Assembly: GCF_003293595.1 (NCBI RefSeq)
Contig: NZ_CP022162.1
Location: 1,734,482-1,798,481, forward strand
Origin: Microbacterium sp. PM5
GTDB taxonomy: Bacteria; Actinomycetota; Actinomycetes; Actinomycetales; Microbacteriaceae
Direction: 5' to 3'
Length of the DNA stretch: 64,000 nucleotides
Both the position numbers and the translations under genes were made by a program. Positions 34,306 through 47,629 of this stretch are shown piece by piece. The notes below the pieces were generated by a model. It was not told where the DNA came from. It did not search any database and worked only from the letters and a program-made list of their open reading frames with translations. The stretch's first letter is position 1, and every line of letters begins with the position of its first letter.

Positions 34306-35747
34306 AGCGACATCCTCTCCAACACTGCCCCCGGATCGGGAAGCGCCATGGCCTCGGTGAACACGGCGTGAGGCCACATCGTCATGCCGCTCCACGAGAT
34401 CGACTCCACCGCACCGTCGGCCGCTCGCGCCACCTCGACCGGTTCGCCGGTGGCACCGAAGCCGTCGCGCCGCGACTGGTGCAGCGTCCCGTCGGCGGCG
34501 ATCTCGACGCGTTCGGCGCCGCGTGTCGGGTCGTCGGCGACGGGGTGCAGCGCAAACGTCGCACCGCCGAGGTGCGCGATGTCCAGCACGCTCCAGAGGC
34601 TCGCGAACCGTTCCTCCGGCAGCTCCGCCCGCTCTTCGTCGTCGGCGTGGCTGAGCGCGAGGTGGATCAGCGCCATCGCTCCGGTGGCGAGAAGATCCGC
34701 GGGTCCGTCGATGGCATTCGTGAACACGCTGACGGAGACACCCTCGTCCGGGTCGAGCCAGGTGCGCGTGATGTGTCCGGGATACCCGCCACTGTGGCCC
34801 ACCAGGCGCCGCCCGCCGAGGGTGTGCAGTTCGAATCCCAGCCCGTAGTCGCGCAACGCGCCGCCGATGTCGATGCGCGAGTGCGGGTGCTGAGCCTGCC
34901 GCTTGGCGTCGTCGGAGACGAGACGTTCGTCACCGAGGCGGTGGGCGCTGAGGTAGGCCGTCGTCTCGGCGGCGGTGGAGAACCATCCCGTCGCCGCGGC
35001 GAGCGCCCGCGTGTCGACGTGACCGATGACGCGACGCTCGCCGTCTGCGAGACGGGCGGTGTGACCCGCGGCATACTCCGCTTCGCGGGCGGCCTGCCAT
35101 TCCGAACCCGACCGCTCGAGCCCGAGCGGAGCGCAGATGTGCGCACGGGTGAACTCGTCGTAATCGACGCCGGATGCCGCCTCGACCACAAGACCGAGCA
35201 GCCCGTAGGCGATGTTGGAGTACTTGAAGAACTCGTTGCGGGCGAACACGCGTCCCTCCGCGCGGCAGATCTCCACGAGTCGCGCTCGATCGGGGAAGGG
35301 CCCCCCGCGCTGCCAGTAGTCGGCATCGCGTCCGTCGCGCACCACGCCGCCCTGGTGAGCGAGCAGTTCCCTCAGCGTCACGGACGCCAGCTCGGTGTCG
35401 ACGAGCTCGGGAATCCAGCCGGCGATCGTGTCGTCCAGACGGAGGTCGCCGCGGTCGGCCAGCTGCAGCACGGCGGTGGCCGTGAAGGTCTTCGAATGGG
35501 ACGCGATGCGGAACAGGTGCTCTCCGGTCAGCGCAGCACCGGTCGCGGCGTCGGCGACTCCCCACGCGAAGTCGAGCACGAGCTCGCCGTCCAGACGGAT
35601 CGCCGCTTGGATGCCGGGAACCTGCCGCTGCGCTCCGGCGAAGGCGAACCAGCGGGCGGCGTACCGTGCGGCATCCTCGACGGCGCGGCGTCGCGCGCTC
35701 GCGCGCGGTGCGGCGGCGTCCTCGGGGGCGGAGGCGGTGACGTTCAC
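34302..35747 (-). CDS. serine hydrolase of the beta-lactamase/D-aminopeptidase family
   Basis: A 481-residue class C beta-lactamase-like hydrolase. The motifs are S83-H-S-K86 (SxxK), Y176-S-N178 (YxN) and HSGGYPG (HxG in place of KTG). No signal peptide is present, so it acts in the cytoplasm. A C-terminal domain of about 110 residues follows the barrel. The family includes esterases, D-aminopeptidases and D-peptidases in addition to beta-lactamases. Lying between DppC and the regulator in an operon with an M14 carboxypeptidase, it most likely processes an imported peptide or D-amino-acid compound; resistance is less likely without export. GTG start, with AAAGGACG upstream. Confidence 0.85.
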   Translation of the reverse strand: MNVTASAPEDAAAPRASARRRAVEDAARYAARWFAFAGAQRQVPGIQAAIRLDGELVLDFAWGVADAATGAALTGEHLFRIASHSKTFTATAVLQLADRGDLRLDDTIAGWIPELVDTELASVTLRELLAHQGGVVRDGRDADYWQRGGPFPDRARLVEICRAEGRVFARNEFFKYSNIAYGLLGLVVEAASGVDYDEFTRAHICAPLGLERSGSEWQAAREAEYAAGHTARLADGERRVIGHVDTRALAAATGWFSTAAETTAYLSAHRLGDERLVSDDAKRQAQHPHSRIDIGGALRDYGLGFELHTLGGRRLVGHSGGYPGHITRTWLDPDEGVSVSVFTNAIDGPADLLATGAMALIHLALSHADDEERAELPEERFASLWSVLDIAHLGGATFALHPVADDPTRGAERVEIAADGTLHQSRRDGFGATGEPVEVARAADGAVESISWSGMTMWPHAVFTEAMALPDPGAVLERMSL

Positions 35748-36634
35748 AGACGACGTCCTTTCGGGTCGAGCGCATCGCGGAGGATGTCGCCGAGGGTGAT
35801 GAGCGCGAACACCGTCACGCTGAGGAAGAGGGCGGGGAAGAAGAGCATGTGCGGTGAGGTGCCGAAGTACGACTGGGCATTCGCCATCTGCAGTCCCCAC
35901 GAGATCGACGGGGCCCGCAGACCCACCCCGAGGAAGGTCAGCGTCGACTCGGCGACGATGATGCTGCCGACCATCGTCGAGGTGATCGCGAGCACCGGGC
36001 CGAGCGCGTTCGGCACGACGTGGGTGAAGAGGGTCCGTGCGTGAGAGATGCCCATCGCGCGCGCCGCGCTGACGTAGTCCATGCGACGAACGGTGCGCAC
36101 GGACGTGCGGACGAGCCGGGCGAGGGTCGGCCAGCTGAACGCGGCCAGCACGACGGCCACGATCACAGGGGTGCGCTCTCCCACGCTGTTGAGGACGATG
36201 ATGGCCCCGAGGATGAACGGGAAACCGAGGAACACGTCGGTCAGCCGGGAGATGATCGTGTCGGCGATGCCCCCGTAGTACGCCGCCAGAGTGCCGACGA
36301 CCACGGCGACCAGAAGCGCGATCACCGTGGCGGTGAGGCCGATGAACAGCGATGTCCGCGTACCGTGGATGACGTTCGCGTAGACGTCGCACCCCTGCAG
36401 GTCGGTGCCGAACACGTGCGCGGAGCTCGGCGGCTTGGCACTGTCACGCAGGTTGCAGGCGCGCGGGTCGGGCTGGCCGAACAGCCCACCGATGGATGCC
36501 GGAAGAAGCGAGATCACGGCGAGTGCGGCGAGGATCACGACGCTCAGCCAGAACAGGACGCGCCGGCGCAGACTCGCCCAGACACCTCTGCTGACGGTGA
36601 TGTGCTCGAGGGCGACGACAGCGGTCTCAGTCAT
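35744..36634 (-). CDS. peptide ABC transporter permease, DppC type
   Basis: A 296-residue permease with six membrane helices. The long periplasmic loop after helix 1 (PDPRACNLRDSAKPPS...FGTDLQGCDV) and the ATPase-contact loop AARAMGISHARTLFTHVVP are typical of DppC/OppC. Two cysteines in the loop could form a disulphide. It overlaps DppB by 8 bp and the serine hydrolase by 4 bp. Confidence 0.94.
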   Translation of the reverse strand: MTETAVVALEHITVSRGVWASLRRRVLFWLSVVILAALAVISLLPASIGGLFGQPDPRACNLRDSAKPPSSAHVFGTDLQGCDVYANVIHGTRTSLFIGLTATVIALLVAVVVGTLAAYYGGIADTIISRLTDVFLGFPFILGAIIVLNSVGERTPVIVAVVLAAFSWPTLARLVRTSVRTVRRMDYVSAARAMGISHARTLFTHVVPNALGPVLAITSTMVGSIIVAESTLTFLGVGLRAPSISWGLQMANAQSYFGTSPHMLFFPALFLSVTVFALITLGDILRDALDPKGRRL

Positions 36635-37559
36635 GACGACTCCGGGGGTCCAGCAGCGAGTTGAGCAGATCGACGAGCACGTTCAGCACCAGGAAGATCA
36701 GGATCAGCGTCGTCCCGACCCCGACGATCGTCGGCCCTTCGTGCGTGCGGATGGCTCCGAAGAGCAGCTGTCCGATGCCGGGCAGGTTGAAGATGCCCTC
36801 CACGACGACGGCGCCGCCGAGGAGGAACCCGAGGTCGATCGCCACGAAGGTGAGCACCGGCGCCACGGAGTTGCGCATGACGTGGAGGCCGACAATGCGG
36901 CGGCGCGGCATGCCTTTCGCGCGCAGGGTCCGGACGAAGTCGGACTCCATCGAGTCGACGACACTGCCGCGCATCAGACGGGTGATGGAGGCCAGGCCGA
37001 ACAGGGCGATGACGAAAGCCGGGAGCAGGTACGACACCGGCCACCCGGCATCCGTTCCCGCGATGGGAAACCAGCCCAGCTGCAGACCGAAGACGAGCTG
37101 CGCGCTGACGGCGACCACGAAGACGGGGACCGAGGTGGCGAGGATGGTGCCGAACAGCACCGTGCGGTCGATGGCGCCGTCGCGGCGCAGGCCCGAGATC
37201 AGCCCCAACGCGACACCGAGGACGACCTCGATCACCCAAGCGGTGAGGGCGAGCGTGATCGTCACGGGCCACCGCGACGCCATGCGGTCGGCGACCGGCA
37301 CGCCGCTGAAGGTCGTGCCGAGGTTCCCGGTGAACAGTCCGCCGAGGTAGCGGAGGTACTGCTGCCAGAGGGGCTCGTCTAGGTGAAACTGCTCGCGAAG
37401 CTGCGCCACGACGTTGGCCGGCAGCGGCCGGTCTCCCCCCAGCGCCGCGATCGGATCGCCCGGCAGCGCCCAGACGGTCGCGTAGATGATGAAGGTCACC
37501 CCCACGACGACGATCAGGAACTCGAGCAGGCGCCCACCGACGCGGCGCGCGGCGATCAC
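36627..37559 (-). CDS. peptide ABC transporter permease, DppB type
   Basis: A 310-residue permease with six helices. Signatures: ALPGDPIAALGG, a periplasmic segment with FHLDEPLWQQYLRYLGGL, GNLGTTFSG, and the loop LRAKGMPRRRIVGLHVMRN. The GTG at 37559 overlaps the peptidase stop (GTGA). It makes the channel with DppC. Confidence 0.94.
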   Translation of the reverse strand: MIAARRVGGRLLEFLIVVVGVTFIIYATVWALPGDPIAALGGDRPLPANVVAQLREQFHLDEPLWQQYLRYLGGLFTGNLGTTFSGVPVADRMASRWPVTITLALTAWVIEVVLGVALGLISGLRRDGAIDRTVLFGTILATSVPVFVVAVSAQLVFGLQLGWFPIAGTDAGWPVSYLLPAFVIALFGLASITRLMRGSVVDSMESDFVRTLRAKGMPRRRIVGLHVMRNSVAPVLTFVAIDLGFLLGGAVVVEGIFNLPGIGQLLFGAIRTHEGPTIVGVGTTLILIFLVLNVLVDLLNSLLDPRSRHD

Positions 37560-38914
37560 TCGGCGTCCTCGGCGACGCGTCGGCGCACGGTGGCGAAGAG
37601 AGCGGCCAGCTGCACGCCGACGAGGGCGTTCAGCGGCGCGGGGGCGAGCTGCGCGTGCGGGTCGGCCGCAAGCCAGTCCTCCCAGCGCGCCGTGAGGGCG
37701 GTGAGCGCCGCGCGTACCGACGGCGACGCCGTGCCAGCGTGCACCTCTGCAGCCAGCGCTCGCCGCAGGATGCCGCCGAAGCGCAGCCGGAAGGTGCGCA
37801 CCACCTCCGCGTTGCCGAACACCTCGGCCACCGTGGCCGGCCGGTCGGTCTCGGGGCTGGCGATGCGCACCCGCTCGGCCGCGGCGACGCTGCCCATCCC
37901 CGGAGCGAACGCCTCGCTCGCGCGGCGGAACGGCGAGTCGATCGTCATGTCGCCGCGCACGCCGTCCAGGATGCCGGTCATCACGTCGTGCAACTCCTCC
38001 AGCGCGGCGGCCTTCGCGGTGAGCACCGCTCGGTATGAGGTGCCGGTGTCGGTCGTGTCGGCGGCATCCGGATGACACCAGTACGGCAGTTCGGCGATCA
38101 TCGTCGTCGTACCGAATCTCTCCAGGTAATCCGCGGTGCCCGCGCCACCCGCGCGCGGTTCGGCGAGTCCGAGAGCGATGCGCCGGTCGATCTGCTCGCG
38201 GGTGAGCGGAGCTCGGAACACCGCATCGGCGAGCAGGTCGAGCCCGGCGATCTCGGGCTCGCCGACGTCGAGGGGAAGCCCGAAACGCGCCGGGATGGCG
38301 CTGAGTTCACGGGCGAGCACGGCGTCGGCCTCGTTCGTGTAGAAGTACACGCCGCCGAACTCGCCATTGTGCAGTCCGACGAAGACGTCCGGACGCACGC
38401 GATCGAACAGCTCCATCAGTGCCGACGTCTCCGGGATCGGCGCGTCGAAGCCGAACCCGCGGTACGAGAACGGAAACGACCACTCGACCTGCTCGTCGGG
38501 GGCCGGGCGGTAGAAGCCGCGATAGTAGTCGTCGCGACGCAGCGGCGCCGCGAACCATCCTTCGTTCAGCCGGGTGCCGTCGGGGTCGATGCAGGGAACG
38601 AGGTGCCAGGTCGCGTCGAATCCGAACGTATCGGGGTCGGCGATCAGCACGCGTGCCAGGTGCTGGACAGTGCGAAAGCCGATCGGTTCGTTCGGATGCA
38701 CGCCCGCTGCCACCACCACGCTGCGCTCCCCGCCGACGATCGTGAAGAGGTGGATCGGATCGCCGAGCCGGGATCGTCCGATGACGGATGCCGTGATGCG
38801 ATCGGGGTGAGCGCGACTGAGCTCCATCAGGTCGTCGCGCAGCTCGTCGACGGTGGGAAAGCCATCGGCCGGCACACCGCTCGTGGCGAGGTCGGCGAGG
38901 GAGGGGAAGGGCAT
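37556..38914 (-). CDS. M14 family zinc carboxypeptidase-like protein
   Basis: A 452-residue metallopeptidase-like protein without signal peptide. The zinc motif HxxE is AGVHPNEPIG (H73, E76), the third ligand is probably in FVGLHNGEFGG, and the catalytic Glu is expected near TTTMIAELPYWCHP. The arginine-pocket region YYRGFYRPAPD is visible. The C-terminal third is helical and unassigned. In an operon with a peptide importer, cytoplasmic trimming of an imported peptide (for example removing a C-terminal residue or an amide-linked group) is likely. The gap of 85 bp to the binding protein holds a strong hairpin. Confidence 0.83.
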   Translation of the reverse strand: MPFPSLADLATSGVPADGFPTVDELRDDLMELSRAHPDRITASVIGRSRLGDPIHLFTIVGGERSVVVAAGVHPNEPIGFRTVQHLARVLIADPDTFGFDATWHLVPCIDPDGTRLNEGWFAAPLRRDDYYRGFYRPAPDEQVEWSFPFSYRGFGFDAPIPETSALMELFDRVRPDVFVGLHNGEFGGVYFYTNEADAVLARELSAIPARFGLPLDVGEPEIAGLDLLADAVFRAPLTREQIDRRIALGLAEPRAGGAGTADYLERFGTTTMIAELPYWCHPDAADTTDTGTSYRAVLTAKAAALEELHDVMTGILDGVRGDMTIDSPFRRASEAFAPGMGSVAAAERVRIASPETDRPATVAEVFGNAEVVRTFRLRFGGILRRALAAEVHAGTASPSVRAALTALTARWEDWLAADPHAQLAPAPLNALVGVQLAALFATVRRRVAEDAE

Positions 38915-38950
38915 GACGTGCTCTCCTGCACGGTCGGCGGGGTCAGGGGC

Positions 38951-38993
38951 GGGTGCGGAGCGTCCGGCGGGGGGGGGTGGACGCTCCGCACCC
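38951..38993 (-). terminator. strong intra-operon hairpin after the binding protein
   Basis: A perfect 15-bp stem (38951-38965 with 38979-38993, GGGTGCGGAGCGTCC in one arm) with a loop holding a run of nine G (nine C on the transcribed minus-strand RNA). It lies between the binding protein stop and the peptidase start. No T-run follows, so it is more likely to stabilise the binding-protein message or cause partial termination than to end the operon. Confidence 0.65.
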
Positions 38994-38999
38994 CGATCG

Positions 39000-40586
39000 T
39001 CACTTCGAGAGGACGATCGATCGGTAGGTGGGGTTGCCTACCGGAGATGTCACGAGTTCGGCGACTCGCGGAGAGGTGACGTACGAGTACTTCTCGAAGA
39101 ACAGCGGCACTGCAGGGAAGTTCTTCTGGATGATCTGCTGCACCGAGGCGTACGCGGATCCGTCCGTCGACAGGTCGCCGTCGGCCGCCGTCATCGCGGA
39201 GGCCACCTCGTCGCTGTACCACGGGATGCAGTTGTTGCAGCCGCCGCCCTTGATGAAGAACACGCGCAGCGTCGCCTGCTGGCTGGGGTAGAGGGCGCCC
39301 CAGCGCGAGAAGAAGGGACCGGTGATGTTCTGGTCGTTGCGGTTCTGCAGGAACTCCGCCCAGTCAGCGCTGGGCTTCGCGGTCGCATCGATGCCGAGGT
39401 TCTGTCGCAGCTGGTTCGCGATCGCCTGGTACAGCGGGTCGAGACCGCTGCCTCCCGGGTAGTAGATCTCCATGGGGCCGCTGAAGCCGCCGGCCTGCGC
39501 GAGCAGCGCCTTGGCCGCCGTGGGATCGAACGTGCAGTACTGACCGCAGATGCCGGTCGGCGTGCCGGGCTCGATCGCGGGCGTCCACGCCGTCGCGGGA
39601 TCGTAGGTGCCGCCGTAGATCACATCGATGATCGCCTGCCGGTCGATCGCCATCGAGATGGCCTGGCGTACGCGCACGTCCTGATAGGCGGCGTTCCACA
39701 GCGGCAGACCGAGGAAGGAGATGCCGGGCGCAGCGAACGAGTAGAGACGCTGTCCGAAGTCCGTCGAGGCCTGCGTGAGCTTGGACGCCGGGACCCCGGC
39801 CACATCCAGGTTGCCGGCGAGGACATCGGTGTACGCCGTCTCGCTGTCGGTGTAGGGGACGAAGGTGATGCGATCGATGGTGGGCTTGTCGCCCTTGTAC
39901 CCCGAGTACGTGTCGAGCACGATCGGCTCGTTCTCGACGTAGTCCTGCGCGAACTGGAACGGGCCGTTGCCGACGGGATGCTTGTTGTAGGCCGTGAAGT
40001 CCGTGAACGCGGATGCGGGCATCGGATACATCGCGGTCTGCGCCTGCGTCACCTGGAGGGGGAACTGGCTGTCGGGCCCGATCAGCGTGACGGTGAAGGT
40101 ATCGGTGTCGACGACCTTCAGGCCCGACATCTTGTCGGTGGCCGGCGTCCCGGACTTCGGGTTGAGGTCGGCGTAGCCGACGATGTTGGCCAGCTGGCCC
40201 GAGTTCTCGAAGGCGTTCGGGCCGTACGCGACCGCATTCCACGAGTCCACGTAGCTCTGCGCGGTGACCGGCGTGCCGTCCTGGAAGGTCCAGCCGTCAC
40301 GGAGCTTCACGGTCCAGGTCGTCGCGTCCGGCGACTCGATCGACTGCGCCTGGACGTAGTCGAGTGATCCGTCGGAGTTCAGGAACGCCAGCGGGGACCA
40401 GACCGCCATGTTCACGTCGTACGCCACGGATTGACGTCCGGGAATGATCAACTGCGGATCGGTGGAGGCGACGCGGATCTCCTTCTTCTGATCAGCGCCG
40501 GAATCGGACGATGTCGCGCTGCACGCGGACAGGGCGAGGGCGGCGGCGACCACCGTGGCCGCTGCAGCCAAGAGCCTCTTCTTCAT
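39000..40586 (-). CDS. peptide-binding lipoprotein of ABC transporter (family 5)
   Basis: A 528-residue solute-binding protein of the DppA/OppA family. The signal peptide MKKRLLAAAATVVAAALA ends in the lipobox LSAC. Hallmarks of family 5: PQLIIPGRQS-type start, WTVKLRDGWTFQDGTPVTAQ, VRVRQAISMAIDRQAI and YPGGSGLDPL. It captures oligopeptides or similar solutes outside the cell. ATG at 40586 with GAGGAAACC as RBS. It is the first gene of the seven-gene operon; the promoter should be in 40587-40765, shared divergently with bglG. Confidence 0.93.
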   Translation of the reverse strand: MKKRLLAAAATVVAAALALSACSATSSDSGADQKKEIRVASTDPQLIIPGRQSVAYDVNMAVWSPLAFLNSDGSLDYVQAQSIESPDATTWTVKLRDGWTFQDGTPVTAQSYVDSWNAVAYGPNAFENSGQLANIVGYADLNPKSGTPATDKMSGLKVVDTDTFTVTLIGPDSQFPLQVTQAQTAMYPMPASAFTDFTAYNKHPVGNGPFQFAQDYVENEPIVLDTYSGYKGDKPTIDRITFVPYTDSETAYTDVLAGNLDVAGVPASKLTQASTDFGQRLYSFAAPGISFLGLPLWNAAYQDVRVRQAISMAIDRQAIIDVIYGGTYDPATAWTPAIEPGTPTGICGQYCTFDPTAAKALLAQAGGFSGPMEIYYPGGSGLDPLYQAIANQLRQNLGIDATAKPSADWAEFLQNRNDQNITGPFFSRWGALYPSQQATLRVFFIKGGGCNNCIPWYSDEVASAMTAADGDLSTDGSAYASVQQIIQKNFPAVPLFFEKYSYVTSPRVAELVTSPVGNPTYRSIVLSK

Positions 40587-40752
40587 GGTTTCCTCATTGC
40601 GGGTTGCGGGACGGGTGAGGTGCTGCGCCTCACCGGCGAGGAGCAGGACCGGCGAGATACCCACACAGTAGGGGTTAAATCTTTCGAACTTTCAGTACGT
40701 AATGAAACCTTTACAACGACGAAATCGACGGAGTCCTCCCTCGGGCGGCTTC

Positions 40753-40758
40753 TAGACT
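40753..40758 (+). promoter_or_regulatory. -10 box TAGACT, leaderless promoter of bglG
   Basis: TAGACT is 7 nt before the ATG at 40766, and no RBS is present. The rest of the 179-bp divergent gap (40587-40752) is AT-rich around 40670-40735 and probably holds the oppositely directed promoter of the peptide operon; no clear palindrome was found there. Confidence 0.55.
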
Positions 40759-40765
40759 TCTCAGC

Positions 40766-41686
40766 ATGAGCACCCCCGACGCCGCGGCATCCGCTCGGCG
40801 CACTCCCGCGTCGCACGCCGTCCCGGTGCACAAGGTGCTCAACAACAACGTCGTGATCGCCATCGACGAGTCGGGGCGCGAGCGGGTTCTCATGGGACGC
40901 GGCCTCGCGTTCGGACTCAAGCCCGATGACGTCCTCGATCCGGCCAAGGTCGAGAAGACGTTCATCCTCGACAACGGCGCCGACGGCGAGCGCGAACGGC
41001 GCCTGCTGACCGACGTGCCGTACCCGATCGTCGAGGCGGCCACGCGCGCTGTGGATGAGGCCGAGCGCCGACTCGGACGCGATCTCGGACGGCGCTTCAC
41101 GATCGCCGTGATCGATCATGTCGCCTACGTGATCGAGCGTCTCGACAAGGGCATGCGGATCACGACGGCATCCATGCCCGAGCTGCGCGTGCTCCACCCG
41201 CACGAGTTCGGGGCTGCCGAGCACATGGCCACCTCCATCGCCACGAGCCTCGAGCGCGAACTGCCCGCCGAAGAAGCCGTGTTCCTCACGATGCATCTGC
41301 TCAATGCCACTCGCGACGAGCCGAACGGCACGGCCGCGCTGCTGTTTCGCCGGGTGCAGCACGTCGTGGAGGTCGTCGAGCAGTCGCTCGGTGTGCGCCT
41401 GGACGTCGACGGTCCCGACTACGCGCGTTTCATCCTGCATGTGCAGTTCCTGCTGCAGCGTCTCGTGAGCCGCACGATGCTGGCCAGCGGCGATACGTCG
41501 TTCTTCGAGTTCGCCAAGCACAGCTACCCGCGCTCGTACGAGATCGCCGAGCATGTGAAGGCCTACGTGCACGGCGCGACCGGGTCGGATCTCACCGACG
41601 AGGAGTTGCTGTATCTCATCGTCCACGTCGAACGCCTGCGCGCTCAGGTCGCCCCTGGCGCAGATCCCGACCCTGTGGTAACTTGA
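40766..41686 (+). CDS. bglG: BglG/LicT family transcription antiterminator
   Basis: A 306-residue antiterminator. Residues 21-65 are the RNA-binding CAT domain (HKVLNNNVVIAIDESG, VLMGRGLAFGLKPDD). Two PTS-regulation domains follow, with histidines to be phosphorylated by EIIB and HPr: IDHVAYVIER and HPHEFGAAEHM in PRD1, and FILHVQFLLQRL and LIVHVERL in PRD2. When dephosphorylated in the presence of beta-glucoside it dimerises and binds the RAT at 41699-41727 to stop termination. An N-terminal Ala-rich tail of about 20 residues is extra. The leaderless promoter sets the start. Confidence 0.95.
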   Translation: MSTPDAAASARRTPASHAVPVHKVLNNNVVIAIDESGRERVLMGRGLAFGLKPDDVLDPAKVEKTFILDNGADGERERRLLTDVPYPIVEAATRAVDEAERRLGRDLGRRFTIAVIDHVAYVIERLDKGMRITTASMPELRVLHPHEFGAAEHMATSIATSLERELPAEEAVFLTMHLLNATRDEPNGTAALLFRRVQHVVEVVEQSLGVRLDVDGPDYARFILHVQFLLQRLVSRTMLASGDTSFFEFAKHSYPRSYEIAEHVKAYVHGATGSDLTDEELLYLIVHVERLRAQVAPGADPDPVVT

Positions 41687-45962
<4,276 letters not shown>

Positions 45963-45992
45963 CCCGAGGCGCCGGACGCAGCGCGGTGATCG

Positions 45993-46865
45993 TCAGCGCA
46001 GCGACGCCGCCAGCGCCGCGATATGCGCCGGAGTCGTGCGGCAGCAACCGCCGACGAGTCGGGCCCCGGCCGCGATCCACGCGCTCGCCAGCGCGGTCGG
46101 CACACCCCCCTCGCCCACCCAGGTGCGGGCCTCGGCATCCCAGCGCTCACCGGAGTTCGGATAGGCGATGCCGGCAACGCCCGATGGCACAGCCGCGAGG
46201 GCGGGTGCCACGGCCTCGGGCGGGCAGCAGTTGACGCCCACGGCGACGACACCGGCGACCTCGGCCGCGTCGGCGAGCGCGGCGGCGAGATCCGCACCCA
46301 CGAAGCCACTGCTGGCTGCGGAGAGGCTGATCCACACCGGCAGATCGGGGCGGCCGAGACGGTCGAGCTCGGCGGCGAGCGCCTGCACCTCGAGTCGGCT
46401 CGGAATCGTCTCGATGGCGAGGGCGTCGGCCCCGGCATCGGCCAGCACCTCCAGCCGGCGACGGTGGAAGGTGCGCAGCGTCTCGACGTCGACGTCGTAC
46501 GCGCCGGTGTACTCGCTGCCGTCGGCACGGACGGCCCCGAACGGCCCCACGGATGCCGCGACGAACGCATCGCCCGCGCCCTTCGCGAGCGCGACGCTGC
46601 GGCGCAGCAGGTCGTCGACCTCGTCGTCGTCCATGCCGATGCCGTACGCGAGCTGATACGAGGACGTGACGAGCACGTCCGCGCCGGCATCGACGAACTC
46701 GGCGTGGGCGGCACGGACCTCGTCGGGGTCGTCGCGCAGCAGCCGCGCCGACCACAGGCGACCGCTCAGGTCATTGCCGCGCGACTCGAGCAGCGTGCCG
46801 AGACCTCCGTCGAGCACGAGGGGACGGTCGCGGAGTGCGGAGCGCAGGTCTACGGAGGGAGCCAT
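45993..46865 (-). CDS. mmuM: homocysteine S-methyltransferase
   Basis: A 290-residue zinc-dependent homocysteine S-methyltransferase. The three Zn cysteines are visible in VGVNCCPPEAV (first ligand) and VGGCCRTTPAH (pair); the barrel starts VLDGGLGTLLESRG. It methylates homocysteine to methionine from S-methylmethionine or SAM. The start at 46865 (MAPSVDLR) is set by a TACGGT box; an upstream GTG at 46874 overlaps the box. It is convergent with the HAD gene (30 bp) and divergent from lysE. Confidence 0.92.
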   Translation of the reverse strand: MAPSVDLRSALRDRPLVLDGGLGTLLESRGNDLSGRLWSARLLRDDPDEVRAAHAEFVDAGADVLVTSSYQLAYGIGMDDDEVDDLLRRSVALAKGAGDAFVAASVGPFGAVRADGSEYTGAYDVDVETLRTFHRRRLEVLADAGADALAIETIPSRLEVQALAAELDRLGRPDLPVWISLSAASSGFVGADLAAALADAAEVAGVVAVGVNCCPPEAVAPALAAVPSGVAGIAYPNSGERWDAEARTWVGEGGVPTALASAWIAAGARLVGGCCRTTPAHIAALAASLR

Positions 46866-46872
46866 CGCTGCC

Positions 46873-46878
46873 ACCGTA
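46873..46878 (-). promoter_or_regulatory. -10 box TACGGT, leaderless promoter of mmuM
   Basis: Minus-strand TACGGT, 7 nt before the ATG at 46865. No RBS. Confidence 0.45.
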
Positions 46879-46926
46879 GCCGCTCTGGGCGAGAGCCGTG
46901 GGCGAGGAGGGGGCGCACCGCACCCC

Positions 46927-46932
46927 TAGACT
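46927..46932 (+). promoter_or_regulatory. -10 box TAGACT, leaderless promoter of the LysE-type gene
   Basis: TAGACT, 6 nt before the ATG at 46939. The same hexamer as at bglG. Confidence 0.55.
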
Positions 46933-46938
46933 GACGCC

Positions 46939-47577
46939 ATGGTGCCCTGGGAGAACCTGCTCGCGTTCACGCTGACGGCGCTCGTGCTGATTCTCATCCC
47001 CGGCCCGGCGGTGCTGTTCTCGGTCGGACGTACCCTCGCGCTCGGGCGCACCGGCGGACTGCTGAGCGTCGCCGGAGTGAGCCTCGCGCTCATCCCGATC
47101 GTCGCACTCGTCGCGGTCGGGGTCGGGGGCCTCGTAGCGCAGTCGATCGTGCTGTTCACGATCCTCAAGGTCGTCGGCTCGCTGTACCTCGTCTACCTCG
47201 GCATCCAGGCGATCCGCCATCGCAAGAGCGCCGCGGCGGCACCCGATCTGACCGGGCTGCCGCGCGGGCACGCCCGTCAGCTCTGGCAGGGCTTCGTCGT
47301 GGGTGTCACCAATCCGAAGACGCTCGCCTTCTTCGTCGCGGTGCTGCCGCAGTTCGTCGATCTGAAGGCCGGCGCAGTGCCGCTGCAGCTCCTGGAGCTC
47401 GGCCTGGTGTTCGCGCTGCTCGCGGTCGTGTCCGATTCGATGTGGGTGCTCGCCGCCGCGGCGGCGCGCGTGTGGTTCGCGCGCTCACCGAAGCGCATCG
47501 AGCGGCTGAGCGCGACCGGGGGCGGAATGATGATCGGGCTCGGCGGCATCCTGCTCGTCGCCGGGCCGAAGCACTGA
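46939..47577 (+). CDS. LysE/RhtB family amino-acid exporter
   Basis: A 212-residue inner-membrane exporter with six helices. Family signatures: LILIPGPAVLFSVGRTLALGR near the N-terminus (seen in part), LYLVYLGIQAIRHR, and GFVVGVTNPKTLAFFVAVLPQF in helix 4. Such proteins export amino acids or related compounds such as homoserine. Divergent position to mmuM allows a link to methionine/homocysteine metabolism, but nothing in the sequence proves it. Confidence 0.92.
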   Translation: MVPWENLLAFTLTALVLILIPGPAVLFSVGRTLALGRTGGLLSVAGVSLALIPIVALVAVGVGGLVAQSIVLFTILKVVGSLYLVYLGIQAIRHRKSAAAAPDLTGLPRGHARQLWQGFVVGVTNPKTLAFFVAVLPQFVDLKAGAVPLQLLELGLVFALLAVVSDSMWVLAAAAARVWFARSPKRIERLSATGGGMMIGLGGILLVAGPKH

Positions 47578-47629
47578 GGTTCGGCCCGGCGGCGGACGCG
47601 ACACCGGACGTTCAGGCGCACCGGGGAGA

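Noticed and set aside
34302..35747. Beta-lactamase resistance gene
   Set aside because: SxxK and YxN are present but there is no signal peptide, HxG replaces KTG, and the gene is embedded in a peptide-uptake operon; a peptidase/esterase role is more likely.
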